Below, in pieces: positions 49,623-58,258 of a DNA stretch of 64,000 nt. Source of the stretch: JAAYJT01 sp037445555 (lineage in GTDB: Bacteria > Bacteroidota > Bacteroidia > Bacteroidales > JAAYJT01); the NCBI GenBank assembly GCA_037445555.1, contig JBBIKG010000001.1, forward strand, positions 115,527 through 179,526. The letters run 5' to 3'. The notes under the pieces were generated by a model. It worked only from the letters and a program-made list of their open reading frames with translations. It made no database searches and was not told where the DNA came from. The position numbers were made by a program, and so were the translations under genes. Position 1 is the stretch's first letter. Each line of letters begins with the position of its first letter.

Positions 49623-50609
49623 ATGCAACTGAAAAATTTTGGTTTCTTAGGTCAGATACTTGCTCAGATCTTCTTTTTTTCTATCGTTTTGACTACCAGC
49701 CAGGCGCAAACTCAGGTCAGCGCAGGCCAGGACGTTTCCAATGAAAAACTGGTAGTGATAACCAAGGGCGACGGCCGAACCTTTGCCGGAAAAATCCTGT
49801 CGGAAGATGCACGTGAGGTTTTAATTGAAACCAAGACCCTTGGTCAGGTGTATATTCCTCGGCATGAGATAAGGAGTATCCGCGAAATTTCTTCTCGTGA
49901 GTTGAATGCCAAAGACGAATATGTTGCGGGCGAGGTATTTTCGACCCGGTATTTTCTTTCCACAAACGGATTGCCAATAGCCAAAGGAGAAAGCTACATG
50001 CTTTTTACCTTGGGTACATTGGATGCCCAATTTGGAATAAGCGACAATGTGGGCGCAGGCCTGATGACCACCTGGGCGGGAGCACCTGTGATCGGTACAT
50101 TGAAATACAGCAAAAAAGTAAAAAATGATTTCAATGTTGGGGCCGGCATTCTAGCAGGTACCGACACATGGGGCGGGTCTGGATTGAGGCTCCTCTTGCC
50201 CTACGGAGTACTCACACACGGGAGTCGCAGATCCAATGTCAACTTTTCGGCAGGGTACGGAGCGATAAGATTTAAGGAGAGTGACAAACCCGTGACACAA
50301 GGACGATTATTAATTTCGGTGGCGGGGATGTACAAAACAGGTTGGAATCTTAGCTTTGTGTTCGATTCATTTATTTCTCCGGGGATTGGTACCTATGAAA
50401 CGTACGAAACACGATATGATGGATTTACAGGTACATATTTTGACGTCAAACTTACAAAACAGCGCCAGGGGTTTGCGATGCTTATGCCTGGGTTGCGATT
50501 CCAGACTAGGCCCGACAGGGCATTCCAGTTAGGCTTCGCCGGACTTTATTTTGATGGCAACGCAGTACCCGTACCATTACCTATGTTACAGTGGTTCAGG
50601 AAACTTTAG
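49623..50609 (+). CDS. exported protein with predicted outer-membrane barrel
   Basis: A 328-residue protein with a signal peptide (FLGQILAQIFFFSIVLTTSQAQ). The first mature domain (about 40-95; LVVITKGDGRTFAGKILSEDAREVLIETK) looks like a small SH3/LSm-like barrel. The remainder (about 110-328) is rich in Gly and aromatic residues in alternating strands (NVGAGLMTTWAGAPVIGTLKYSK, NVNFSAGYGAIRF, GWNLSFVFDSFISPG), consistent with a beta-barrel. A longer frame from 49587 is unlikely because the promoter lies inside it. I do not recognise the family and no function is proposed. Confidence 0.7.
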   Translation: MQLKNFGFLGQILAQIFFFSIVLTTSQAQTQVSAGQDVSNEKLVVITKGDGRTFAGKILSEDAREVLIETKTLGQVYIPRHEIRSIREISSRELNAKDEYVAGEVFSTRYFLSTNGLPIAKGESYMLFTLGTLDAQFGISDNVGAGLMTTWAGAPVIGTLKYSKKVKNDFNVGAGILAGTDTWGGSGLRLLLPYGVLTHGSRRSNVNFSAGYGAIRFKESDKPVTQGRLLISVAGMYKTGWNLSFVFDSFISPGIGTYETYETRYDGFTGTYFDVKLTKQRQGFAMLMPGLRFQTRPDRAFQLGFAGLYFDGNAVPVPLPMLQWFRKL

Positions 50610-50684
50610 AGAGCAGGTTTTCCCTCTTGCGTTGATGCCCCTGTCAGGCTTGCCTTACTGCTTAGCTATTTTTGGGTTAGTCCT

Positions 50685-50903
50685 CTACATTCCCAACGAT
50701 TTCATCAGCTCAAAAACCACAAATGCCGGCCATACAATGGCTTTGAGCACACCCAGCACACCGCCCCAAAACGATGTGGCTGTAATGATGTAATACACCA
50801 CCGCGCCAATAAACCCCAAGCCATAAACGGCGCTGTTGTGTGCATGACTGTGAACTTTCTTGACTTTAGCAGCTGGTGTTGCCATGGTTTCTTCGGTTGT
50901 CAT
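50685..50903 (-). CDS. small membrane protein of unknown function
   Basis: A 72-residue protein with a polar, His- and Lys-containing N-terminus (KKVHSHAHN, about 15-23) and two hydrophobic stretches (AVYGLGFIGAVVYYIITATSFWGGVLGVLKAIVWPAFVVFELMK region, split near 44-47). The clean ATG start, composition and membrane pattern suggest a real gene. The function is unknown. The HSHAH run could bind metal, but one cluster of His proves nothing. Confidence 0.6.
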   Translation of the reverse strand: MTTEETMATPAAKVKKVHSHAHNSAVYGLGFIGAVVYYIITATSFWGGVLGVLKAIVWPAFVVFELMKSLGM

Positions 50904-51002
50904 GATTGGATAAATTTGATGTTATCGAAAACTTAACTGCTATAAAGTTAGTGCAATTTGTCAATAAAAGCATTATAAATCTGCACGATTCAGATTTTTA
51001 GG

Positions 51003-52061
51003 CTACTCAGAGATAAAATGAACTGCCGAAGCCTTAAACCCACAATAAACCTGTTGGCCCTGTATGAGATTCAGTCTACTGACAGAATCAGAAGTAACAG
51101 TTGCCACCAGGGTTATTCCTGCATCTACAACCACCTCATAACCTATTCGGGCTTGTTCTTTGCTTTTCACAATTCCCGGAAGCGAGTTAGCCGCTGTGCT
51201 TTCAAGCGGGTGAAGCGAAAGTATGATATCCTCACTCCTGACAACGACAAAACCGCTGCCTGCAGGTTGATCAGTCATAACATGAAGAATGACATTGTCG
51301 GTTTTGAAGGGTTTTGTCTGTAAATCTGACGGAGACAACCATCCCTTGAAAAAGTTTCTGATCCCTACAAAGTTGGCAACGAAGGCTGAGCGGGGATGAA
51401 GAAAAACCTCATCAGGACTTCCGCATTGCACGATGGTGTTGTTTTCGATGATAGCCACCCGATTAGCCAGAATGCGAGCTTCTTCGTAATCGTGGGTGAC
51501 CTGAAGGATGGTTTGACCTTGCCGGTTCAGCTGGCGCAGCATGCTTCTGACGCTGCTTCTCAACTGCACATCGAGCGACGACAGGGGCTCATCAAGTAGT
51601 AATACCGAAGGTTTACACACCAGAATCCTTGCCAGTGCAACACGTTGTTTTTCACCCCCGGATAAATTTTCCGGATACCTGTGAAGCAGATGACCAATCC
51701 CGAGTTCTTGTGAGATATTGTCAATGCGATGTTTTTTTTCAGCTGCGGTGAGTTTTAGGCCCTTAAGCGGGTACCTGATATTGGCAATTACCGTGAGATG
51801 AGGAAACAATGCATAATCCTGGAATAATAAACCTACCTGCCGCCTTTGAGGAGTTTCGTTGGTGATGTCTTCTCCGTCAAGGGAAATATTCCCGAACGAG
51901 GGCTGTAAAAATCCGGCAATGGTTTCCAGCAGCAATGATTTTCCTGCCCCCGAAGGACCAAGCAGAACAAAATAATCACCCTCATTTACCCCGAAATTGA
52001 TGTTTTTGAGGCCAAAACTTCCGGCATGGATTGAAATATTATTGCAGCTAAGCGTTCCCAT
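51003..52061 (-). CDS. wtpC: tungstate/molybdate ABC transporter, ATP-binding protein
   Basis: A 352-residue ABC ATPase. Walker A is LGPSGAGKS (about 34-42), the signature NLSGGEKQRVALARI (about 133-147), Walker B SVLLLDEPLSSLD, and the H-loop QVTHDYEEA. The C-terminal part (about 240-352) carries a TOBE/Mop-like region (VKSKEQARIGYEVVVDAGITLVATVTSDSVSRLNLIQGQQVYCGFKASAVHF) as in ModC and WtpC. Its start overlaps the end of wtpB by 14 bases, so translation is coupled. The nearby WtpA protein indicates tungstate or molybdate as substrate. Confidence 0.9.
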   Translation of the reverse strand: MGTLSCNNISIHAGSFGLKNINFGVNEGDYFVLLGPSGAGKSLLLETIAGFLQPSFGNISLDGEDITNETPQRRQVGLLFQDYALFPHLTVIANIRYPLKGLKLTAAEKKHRIDNISQELGIGHLLHRYPENLSGGEKQRVALARILVCKPSVLLLDEPLSSLDVQLRSSVRSMLRQLNRQGQTILQVTHDYEEARILANRVAIIENNTIVQCGSPDEVFLHPRSAFVANFVGIRNFFKGWLSPSDLQTKPFKTDNVILHVMTDQPAGSGFVVVRSEDIILSLHPLESTAANSLPGIVKSKEQARIGYEVVVDAGITLVATVTSDSVSRLNLIQGQQVYCGFKASAVHFISE

Positions 52062-52839
52062 TCATATACCTGTTACGGGTGAATAAGCGGATCAGAACAA
52101 AAACCAGCAGACAAATAAGGACAAAAACAACGGCAACCGGCCTTGCATACGTGAGACCGAACATGTTGAATCGCTCCCAAATGAGTACGGGAGTTATCAT
52201 TGGGTGGTAGGCAACGATTACAACTGCACCAAATTCGCTCATACCCCGGGCAAACATCATCACCAGTCCGCTAACTATACTTCGCCAGGCCAACGGCAAC
52301 GAAATACTGAAAAACACCCTAGATTCCGAGGCCCCCAAATTTCTGGCAGCCTTTTCGAGCTTTTCGGGTACACCCATAAATCCATCGCGTGCAGCATTCA
52401 CCAGGTAGGGCACGCTCACAAACGCCATCGCCAAAGCAATGCCTGCCTGGCTTCCAACAAAATCAATACCTGCAGCCGACGCCACCCTGCCAATGGCTGT
52501 ATCGCGCGAAACGCATCCGAGCAAGGCAATTCCGGCTGCCGAGTGCGGAATGACAATGGGCAGGTCAACGATTGCTGACACCAATGACTTGAAGCGAAAC
52601 CTTTTTCTTGCAAGCAGCCATGCCAAGGGTATAGCAGCCACTGCCAGAACGATGGTAGCAATCATAGCAACCCAAAGGGTCAGCCCAATGCTTTCAATCA
52701 CCTGCCGGTCAGTGGCTGTGGCAAAAAGCTGAGATGATGTGGTCGATAAAGCCATTCCCAGCAATGGGCCTACGATGAATAACAGCACTATGCCTCCTAA
52801 AAATGCTACTAACAGGTAAAAGATCTTAGTCCTGTTCAA
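52048..52839 (-). CDS. wtpB: tungstate/molybdate ABC transporter, permease
   Basis: A 263-residue inner-membrane protein with about six membrane helices. The EAA loop that contacts the ATPase is near the middle: LEKAARNLGASESRVFFSISLPLAWRSI. The final helix ends in Arg-rich residues. It begins with TTG at 52839: a stop codon lies six codons upstream, no ATG or GTG occurs between, and the next ATG would remove the first membrane helix. It overlaps wtpC. The tRNA gene at 52887 and its promoter sit just upstream on the other strand. Confidence 0.9.
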   Translation of the reverse strand: MNRTKIFYLLVAFLGGIVLLFIVGPLLGMALSTTSSQLFATATDRQVIESIGLTLWVAMIATIVLAVAAIPLAWLLARKRFRFKSLVSAIVDLPIVIPHSAAGIALLGCVSRDTAIGRVASAAGIDFVGSQAGIALAMAFVSVPYLVNAARDGFMGVPEKLEKAARNLGASESRVFFSISLPLAWRSIVSGLVMMFARGMSEFGAVVIVAYHPMITPVLIWERFNMFGLTYARPVAVVFVLICLLVFVLIRLFTRNRYMNGNA

Positions 52840-52858
52840 CGGTAAAGATTTTTTATTC

Positions 52859-52866
52859 TAATTTTG
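52859..52866 (+). promoter_or_regulatory. candidate -7 element of tRNA-Gly
   Basis: TAATTTTG fits TAnnTTTG and ends 20 bases before the tRNA. The -33 position falls in the first codons of wtpB on the other strand and has only a weak match (TTCA). Confidence 0.4.
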
Positions 52867-52886
52867 TTGGCGAATTTATGAATAAT

Positions 52887-52959
52887 GCGGAAATAGCTCA
52901 GTTGGTAGAGCATTAGCTTCCCAAGCTAAGGGTCGCGGGTTCGAGTCCCGTTTTCCGCT
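52887..52959 (+). tRNA. tRNA-Gly (anticodon CCC)
   Basis: A complete cloverleaf: acceptor GCGGAAA/TTTCCGC, D arm GCTC...GAGC (52896-52911), anticodon stem TTAGC/GCTAA with loop TTCCCAA giving anticodon CCC (52920-52922), T arm GCGGG/CCCGT with TTCGAGT loop, and discriminator T. CCA is not encoded. It decodes GGG. It lies between wtpA and wtpB on the opposite strand. Confidence 0.95.
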
Positions 52960-52983
52960 CAGCATCAATCTTTCCATAAATGT

Positions 52984-53019
52984 TTGCCGCTGTTCAGCTA
53001 TTGGGCAGCGGCAATTTTT
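52984..53019 (+). terminator. terminator after tRNA-Gly
   Basis: TTGCCGCTG (52984-52992) pairs perfectly with CAGCGGCAA (53006-53014), followed by five T. It lies 25 bases after the tRNA. Being a near-perfect hairpin it could also affect transcription coming from wtpA on the other strand. Confidence 0.85.
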
Positions 53020-53085
53020 CCCCTGGTGATGCAGGTCAGCCGGTACAGAGCATAAAATAGCTCTATGATACAAAAGACCAGGAAG

Positions 53086-54024
53086 TTACTGTTTGGTACT
53101 CGAATATATACTATCAAGGAGGATTTTTGTCACAGGCAATCTCACTGGCTGCCCGGCCTTTTCCATCACACTTCGGCCTTTCTCGGAATAAAGAAGAAAA
53201 TTTAAGAAGAGCTCAGCCTGGGTTGGGTTGGGTGCATTTTCGGGTATAGTTATGGCATACACGATCGATTCTCCCTGTTTGGTTATGATTTCATCCGGAC
53301 GATTGCCTTTTATCTTAACATTTGCTTTCTGATAGTAATCTCCCAGTGACGGATTTCCAAGGTTTATACTGTCCGGAAGATTAAGGTACCTGAGCCCATG
53401 CTGTTGAGCTACACTCCTGTAAAGGAAAACATAATCGACGATGCCGGTTTGCAATAAAGCCAGAAGGTCAACTTCTTTGGGTCGGATGAATCGCAAATCT
53501 TTTTTTGAGAACTTATCGTATAAGCTGTCTCCTTGAATTGATTTTCCGGTCAGTTTCCACATCATCAGCGTACGGTACCCACAGGGGTCTGCATCAGGAT
53601 CTGACCGGCCGAACCTTACATCAGGCCTCAGTAGCACGGAGACCCAGTTGAGACTGTTTATTTCCGAAGAATACTTTGAGTTATCAGTAAAAACCACCGT
53701 TATCTCATTGGTTGAAAAAGGTACATACCACCTGGCATAGGAAGGGTAAAGCATAGTTTCAATGAGTGTATAATCGGCAGTAGCGTAGATATCGCATTTG
53801 AAATTCAGGTCAATGATTTTTCTTGCTCCGGCGACACTTCCAATGCTTTCTGTCTGGACTTTAACAAGCGGGTATTCCTCCCGAAAGGCATTCACAAGCT
53901 GGTGAAAAGGGTAGGAGAGGCTTCCGGCGTGTATTATTTTGAGGGTCTGCTGCTCAGAATCCTGGCGATTAAAATTGCAGGATGATAATAACACAGTTAT
54001 CCCGATGATGAAGAAATAAAGCAT
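53086..54024 (-). CDS. wtpA: tungstate-binding lipoprotein of ABC transporter (WtpA-like)
   Basis: A 312-residue lipoprotein (MLYFFIIGITVLLSSC, acceptor Cys at 16). It shows the WtpA pattern: IIHAGSLSYPFHQL (about 29-42), ESIGSVAGARKI, CDIYATADYTLIETM, WYVPFSTNEITVVFTD, NWVSVLLRPDVRFGRSDPDADPCGYRTL and GKSIQGDSLY. WtpA proteins bind tungstate and molybdate with high affinity, usually preferring tungstate. It is 86 bases after the AOR-family gene on the same strand, and the permease and ATPase genes follow beyond a tRNA. Choice between tungstate and molybdate is inferred. Confidence 0.9.
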   Translation of the reverse strand: MLYFFIIGITVLLSSCNFNRQDSEQQTLKIIHAGSLSYPFHQLVNAFREEYPLVKVQTESIGSVAGARKIIDLNFKCDIYATADYTLIETMLYPSYARWYVPFSTNEITVVFTDNSKYSSEINSLNWVSVLLRPDVRFGRSDPDADPCGYRTLMMWKLTGKSIQGDSLYDKFSKKDLRFIRPKEVDLLALLQTGIVDYVFLYRSVAQQHGLRYLNLPDSINLGNPSLGDYYQKANVKIKGNRPDEIITKQGESIVYAITIPENAPNPTQAELFLNFLLYSEKGRSVMEKAGQPVRLPVTKILLDSIYSSTKQ

Positions 54025-54110
54025 GGCCTTAAGGTGAAAACTTCCGCAAATCTGCCATCGATGACAGAAGGTGTGCGGAAGTCAGATCTAGGTATTAATG
54101 AAGTATCTAT

Positions 54111-56264
54111 CTATTGCAGGTCCTTCACCACTTCAATCAGTTGAGGGAGGTCCATGCCGAGTTTCTTTAAATGTTCTATTTTGGGAACACCATTTTTGGT
54201 CCAGCCTCTTCGCTCGTACACGGCATCGAGCAGTTGCTCGTAGCGCTCTTCGCGGTATTTGCGGGTAGCATCCATTTTTTCCTTCAGGCTCATCGATTCA
54301 GGGTTAAGGCCCACCAATTCAACTAGCTGTTTGTCATAGCGCTCCTGACGCGAGAGGTATTCTTCCTCGGTCACTGGGCCTGCTGCACGATAGGGTTGTG
54401 CATCATGGATCCGAAGGCCATAACCACGGCGAATATTGAAAATTCGCTGGAAATTATAAACCCGTTCACTCTGCTTTATCATCTCGTGCTTGTCAAACTC
54501 TTTTCCAGTAACGGCTTTGTACACAGTTACATAGTTGTCAACATGTTCGGGTACCTTGGCTGGTTCGCTGGTTTCGGCATTATTTTCGGGTTCCACGTCG
54601 TTCCAGGGCAATTTGCATAATCCTTGCAGTCCAAACCAAGTGCGAAACATTGGAAAGTAGTGCAGTGCCTCTGCCTTATCCTCAAATGTAGGTATCTGAT
54701 TGTTTACCATGTCCATAAAGATTAGCCAAGCCTCGTCGTGCTGAGGGCCTTTGTTAGTCATGGCATATCCTCCCTGCTGAGCCAAGGATTCTTTCGAGAT
54801 ATACTGCGAATACTCTAGACCTTTGTTTTCCATCGCAATATCAAAAAGGAATTTTGGGTCGCCCCAGCCTTTTTCGATGAACATCTCTTTCATTTTACGG
54901 ACTCCAATCCCAGCGGTTTTGCCGAAGCCTTCGCCTCTTGCCAGCTGGTGCAGCAATTCCATGGCACTGTCTGCATTGCCAAAATTAAGCTTCAGACCTC
55001 CGGTTCGTTCCTCATTGAGTATGCCCGCCTCGTAGCACTCCATCACAAATCCGAGTATGGTTCCCCAAGAAATAGTGCAGATACCATAGGTATCGCAGTA
55101 GAAGTTGGCCTCAATGGTAAAATCCGGATTAAAAATTCCGGCGTTTGAGCCTAGTGATGAGGCTGTCTCATACTCAGGACCATCCACCAGCACATGGGTT
55201 CCTTTATATGGGCCTGTGCGAACCAAATAATGGTCCACACCCTTGGTGCAAGACATATTGCATCCTATCCAGCAGCCATCCGGAACGCCCTGCGTAAACC
55301 TCTCTTTGTATACGTTTGAATGTATTTTAGCTCCGTCAGGATGCGAACCAAACTTGAAGTTATTAGTGGGAAGCAGGTCGTAATCGTTCATAACGTTGGT
55401 AAGGTGGGCGGTGCCTTTTGTGCGCATCTCGGCCTGGCTGTCGTCAAGCTCACGCATCTCGCGGTTGAAACGCCTTCCGCGCTCCATTATCGCCTCAAGG
55501 TCAATTACATTGTTCAGATTACCTTTTACACCTGATATTTTTGTGACGATAGCCTTCACCTTCTTGTCGAAAAGTACCGTTCCGATACCTCCGCGACCGG
55601 CTTGTTTCAATCTGACCTTTTTGCGCTTGACATCGTAGAAACTAAAATTCAGCATACCGATAAGGCTGGTCCTAGCTGCACTGCCCGATGACACCACCGA
55701 AACATTCTTCATATCCTTTTCATCATTAGCGAATATTTCGGTCAGTGCTTCGGACAGCAGGTGGCTGTCGACCAGATCGTATGGGGCTTCATAAATCTCA
55801 ACCACAGCACGTGTTTCGTCAATAAAAATTATGACCTCGCTCTTGCTTTTTCCTTGTATCTCAAGCGAATCGAACCCGGCAAACTTCATGAAAGGACCAA
55901 AATAGCCACCTACATTGCTGTCGATCACAATATCAGTCTGCGGCGAAATCGTGACAACCAGTGATTTTCCGGTTCCCGAATACTGTGTGATGCCGCAAAT
56001 AGGACCAGTGTTGATTACGATCTCATTTTCAGGATCATTCCAGCGGGTGGTCGGAGTGGTTGCGTCCCATAGCAGTTTGAGGCCAAAGCCTTTACCTCCT
56101 GTAAACTTTTCTTTCATTTCTTCGCTAACGGGTTTTTCCTCAATCACCCCATCCGACAGATTGATGTATAAGGTTCGGTTGTTGTAACCTTTGTCAATCG
56201 GTTTCAGAGTGTAAGGATGCTGATGGAGCAGCTTATGGCTGTTCTTTATCTCATCTGTGGTCAT
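54111..56264 (-). CDS. aldehyde ferredoxin oxidoreductase family tungsten enzyme
   Basis: A 717-residue enzyme of the AOR family, which holds a tungsto-bispterin and one [4Fe-4S] cluster and oxidises aldehydes or related compounds with ferredoxin. The N-terminal domain has the family opening RTLYINLSDGVIEEKPV, FTGGKGFGLKLLW, VINTGPICGITQYSGTGK and GGYFGPFMKFAGFD. Cluster ligands are Cys331, Cys335 and Cys339 (CX3CX3C, rather than CX2CX3C of the archaeal AOR) and probably the Cys in GLCKLPWND (near 565). The pterin region includes VDGPEYETASSLGSN. It is about 100 residues longer than archaeal AOR, with an extra charged C-terminus (about 610-717). The substrate is unknown. Confidence 0.9.
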   Translation of the reverse strand: MTTDEIKNSHKLLHQHPYTLKPIDKGYNNRTLYINLSDGVIEEKPVSEEMKEKFTGGKGFGLKLLWDATTPTTRWNDPENEIVINTGPICGITQYSGTGKSLVVTISPQTDIVIDSNVGGYFGPFMKFAGFDSLEIQGKSKSEVIIFIDETRAVVEIYEAPYDLVDSHLLSEALTEIFANDEKDMKNVSVVSSGSAARTSLIGMLNFSFYDVKRKKVRLKQAGRGGIGTVLFDKKVKAIVTKISGVKGNLNNVIDLEAIMERGRRFNREMRELDDSQAEMRTKGTAHLTNVMNDYDLLPTNNFKFGSHPDGAKIHSNVYKERFTQGVPDGCWIGCNMSCTKGVDHYLVRTGPYKGTHVLVDGPEYETASSLGSNAGIFNPDFTIEANFYCDTYGICTISWGTILGFVMECYEAGILNEERTGGLKLNFGNADSAMELLHQLARGEGFGKTAGIGVRKMKEMFIEKGWGDPKFLFDIAMENKGLEYSQYISKESLAQQGGYAMTNKGPQHDEAWLIFMDMVNNQIPTFEDKAEALHYFPMFRTWFGLQGLCKLPWNDVEPENNAETSEPAKVPEHVDNYVTVYKAVTGKEFDKHEMIKQSERVYNFQRIFNIRRGYGLRIHDAQPYRAAGPVTEEEYLSRQERYDKQLVELVGLNPESMSLKEKMDATRKYREERYEQLLDAVYERRGWTKNGVPKIEHLKKLGMDLPQLIEVVKDLQ

Positions 56265-56305
56265 AAAATATTGAGTATTGGTTGGTGTATCCGCGAATCT
56301 GTTGA

Positions 56306-56337
56306 CAAATATAGAATATTTGCTAAAGGCAAACCAA
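56306..56337 (-). promoter_or_regulatory. candidate promoter of the AOR/wtpA operon
   Basis: On the minus strand TTGG (56337-56334), 20 bases, then TATATTTG (56313-56306). The -7 is an exact match and the -33 one off. It lies 41 bases before the AOR start codon. Confidence 0.5.
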
Positions 56338-56387
56338 CTGAGTGACCTGGCGGGCTGAAAATTTTATTCTGAAATAATGAAAAATAT

Positions 56388-56418
56388 TTTGCATTCCATG
56401 TTTTAGTTGCTATTTTTG
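56388..56418 (+). promoter_or_regulatory. promoter of the CxxC-protein gene
   Basis: TTTG (56388-56391), exactly 19 bases, then TATTTTTG (56411-56418): a full consensus match. It starts transcription near 56424, downstream of a TTG codon at 56407, so it sets the real start at the ATG at 56443. Confidence 0.75.
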
Positions 56419-56442
56419 TTAGCAATCACAAATCATAATCTT

Positions 56443-56937
56443 ATGAGCCAACCAATTACCCAAGATGTCATCTGCTGTCCCGAGTTTGATCCTTTGCCAT
56501 GGGAGGATAAAATCCACCAATGGAGCGAGAAACCCTTTGTGAAAGCATCGATTCCTACCTTTTTGCACATGCCGTTACCTTCTTCGATGAATAAAATGAT
56601 GGGGCAAACCTGGAAGATGATACAGGATGCAAAAGCTGATCCGGCTGTAGAAGAATTTTGTGTCATATCGAAAGACCCGTCTCCATGGAGGTCGGATTAC
56701 TATTTTGCCGTGGTGCATGAGGTTGCCGGCGCCTGCAACACAAAAATATCGGGCACTTTTATCAGCAAGGTGTACGACGGAGATTACCGGCATACACCGA
56801 AATTTATCAAGCTTGCCAAAAAATCGGTCGAGGCGAAAGGACATAAGATGCAAGATACATACGTGTTTTACACCACTTGTCCCAAATGTGCCAAAAAGTG
56901 GGGTCACAACTACATTGTTGTGTTTGTGAAGATATGA
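56443..56937 (+). CDS. unknown cytoplasmic protein with C-terminal CxxC motif
   Basis: A 164-residue protein that I do not recognise. It begins MSQPITQDVICCPEFDPLPW and has no signal peptide. The body alternates aromatic and charged residues (FLHMPLPSSMNKMMGQTW; YYFAVVHEVAG; GTFISKVYDGDYRHTPKFIK). A CPKC motif precedes KKWGHNYIVVFVKI at the C-terminus, which may bind zinc or be redox-active, and a CC pair sits near residue 11. The gene has its own consensus promoter and is divergent from the AOR gene, so it could share control with it. Confidence 0.72.
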   Translation: MSQPITQDVICCPEFDPLPWEDKIHQWSEKPFVKASIPTFLHMPLPSSMNKMMGQTWKMIQDAKADPAVEEFCVISKDPSPWRSDYYFAVVHEVAGACNTKISGTFISKVYDGDYRHTPKFIKLAKKSVEAKGHKMQDTYVFYTTCPKCAKKWGHNYIVVFVKI

Positions 56938-57091
56938 TTTAAAAGATTTTTAGGATTATAGTTCTTGATACTATACTGAAGCTTTACGGCATTTTTCGGA
57001 ACATACCTATACCATTCAGTAATCATTGTTCTGACTTAATTTTTATTTTAAAGAAGCGATTTTTATTTCTTTGCCCCTTCAATTCCTGGCA

Positions 57092-58129
57092 ATGAAATGG
57101 CAATACACCACATATCCTCCTCCGGCCATTGAGATTGGAAATCTTGCTTTGGAACAATGCTTATTGATGAACGAGTTTGGCCGAGCCAGGGTGCCTTTTC
57201 TGTTTATAGTCGATTTTTTGTTAAATCAGCCCATTGTGCTGCCGTTGGCGGCCATCAACCCCGATCTGGTTAAATTTGATATTAACGGTTTTACAAACCA
57301 AGCAGAACAGAAATCGGAGCGCCGGCTCAGATCGTTTCGTTTCTCAAAAAAAACACCTTCCTTTCAGGAATATAAGACTGCTTTTGATCTGGTAATGGAA
57401 AACCTGCATTACGGAAATTCCTATCTCCTGAATCTGACTTTGCCGACCAGAGTGAAAACCAACCTGACCTTTGACGAAATCTTTTACCATAGCCAGGCGC
57501 CCTACAAGTTGCTTTATCACAACAGGTTTATCGTTTTCTCGCCTGAATTATTCGTCCGCATCTGCGGCAACCGTATCGAATCGCACCCGATGAAGGGTAC
57601 AATAGACGCCTCATTGCCAGATGCTCAAAGGGTGTTACTTGACAACCCGAAAGAAACTGCTGAGCACAACACCATTGTGGATTTGATACGCAATGATCTT
57701 AACAGAATAGCCTTGGGCGTGCAAGTGGAAAAATTCCGTTACATCACTGAGGTCAAAACTCATTCGAAAAAACTGTTGCAGGTGAGTACAGCTATTACAG
57801 GTGTTCTGCCGGCGCAGTGGCAACAGCACATTGGGAGCATGTTGTTTAGCCTGCTGCCTGCCGGAAGTGTCAGCGGAGCTCCCAAGAAAAAAACAGTCGA
57901 AATCATTCAACAGGCCGAAAACTATGACCGCGGCTACTACACGGGAGTATTCGGATATTTTGACGGAGAGACTCTCGAAAGTGCTGTCATGATTAGGTTT
58001 ATTGAGGATATCGGTGGACAGTGGTGGTTCAAGAGCGGAGGTGGTATTACCACAAGCAGCGACTGCTTAGAGGAATACAATGAATTAGTAGACAAGGTGT
58101 ACCTGCCCTTCGAAAAACCAAAGTTATGA
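57092..58129 (+). CDS. pabB: aminodeoxychorismate synthase component I
   Basis: A 345-residue chorismate-binding enzyme making 4-amino-4-deoxychorismate for folate. The C-terminal catalytic domain is complete: SYLLNLTLPT, FSPELFVRI, ESHPMKGTIDA (Lys of the active site), DNPKETAEHNTIVDLIRNDLNRIA, FSLLPAGSVSGAPKKKTVEIIQQAE and GGGITTSSD. It is shorter than E. coli PabB (453) and lacks most of the N-terminal domain, as in many Bacteroidetes. The ATG at 57092 is preferred to a TTG at 57071. Its partner pabA lies 1.7 kb further on, on the opposite strand. Confidence 0.93.
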   Translation: MKWQYTTYPPPAIEIGNLALEQCLLMNEFGRARVPFLFIVDFLLNQPIVLPLAAINPDLVKFDINGFTNQAEQKSERRLRSFRFSKKTPSFQEYKTAFDLVMENLHYGNSYLLNLTLPTRVKTNLTFDEIFYHSQAPYKLLYHNRFIVFSPELFVRICGNRIESHPMKGTIDASLPDAQRVLLDNPKETAEHNTIVDLIRNDLNRIALGVQVEKFRYITEVKTHSKKLLQVSTAITGVLPAQWQQHIGSMLFSLLPAGSVSGAPKKKTVEIIQQAENYDRGYYTGVFGYFDGETLESAVMIRFIEDIGGQWWFKSGGGITTSSDCLEEYNELVDKVYLPFEKPKL

Positions 58130-58258
58130 TTAATCCAGCAATCCTCGGGTTATTTATTACTTTTGAGAGTTGCTACAACAGTAGACAAAAATTTAGCCTT
58201 CTGAACGATAGTTTTGCTTATTAACAATAGCACGTTTCATCTTTAACTTATTGAACCC

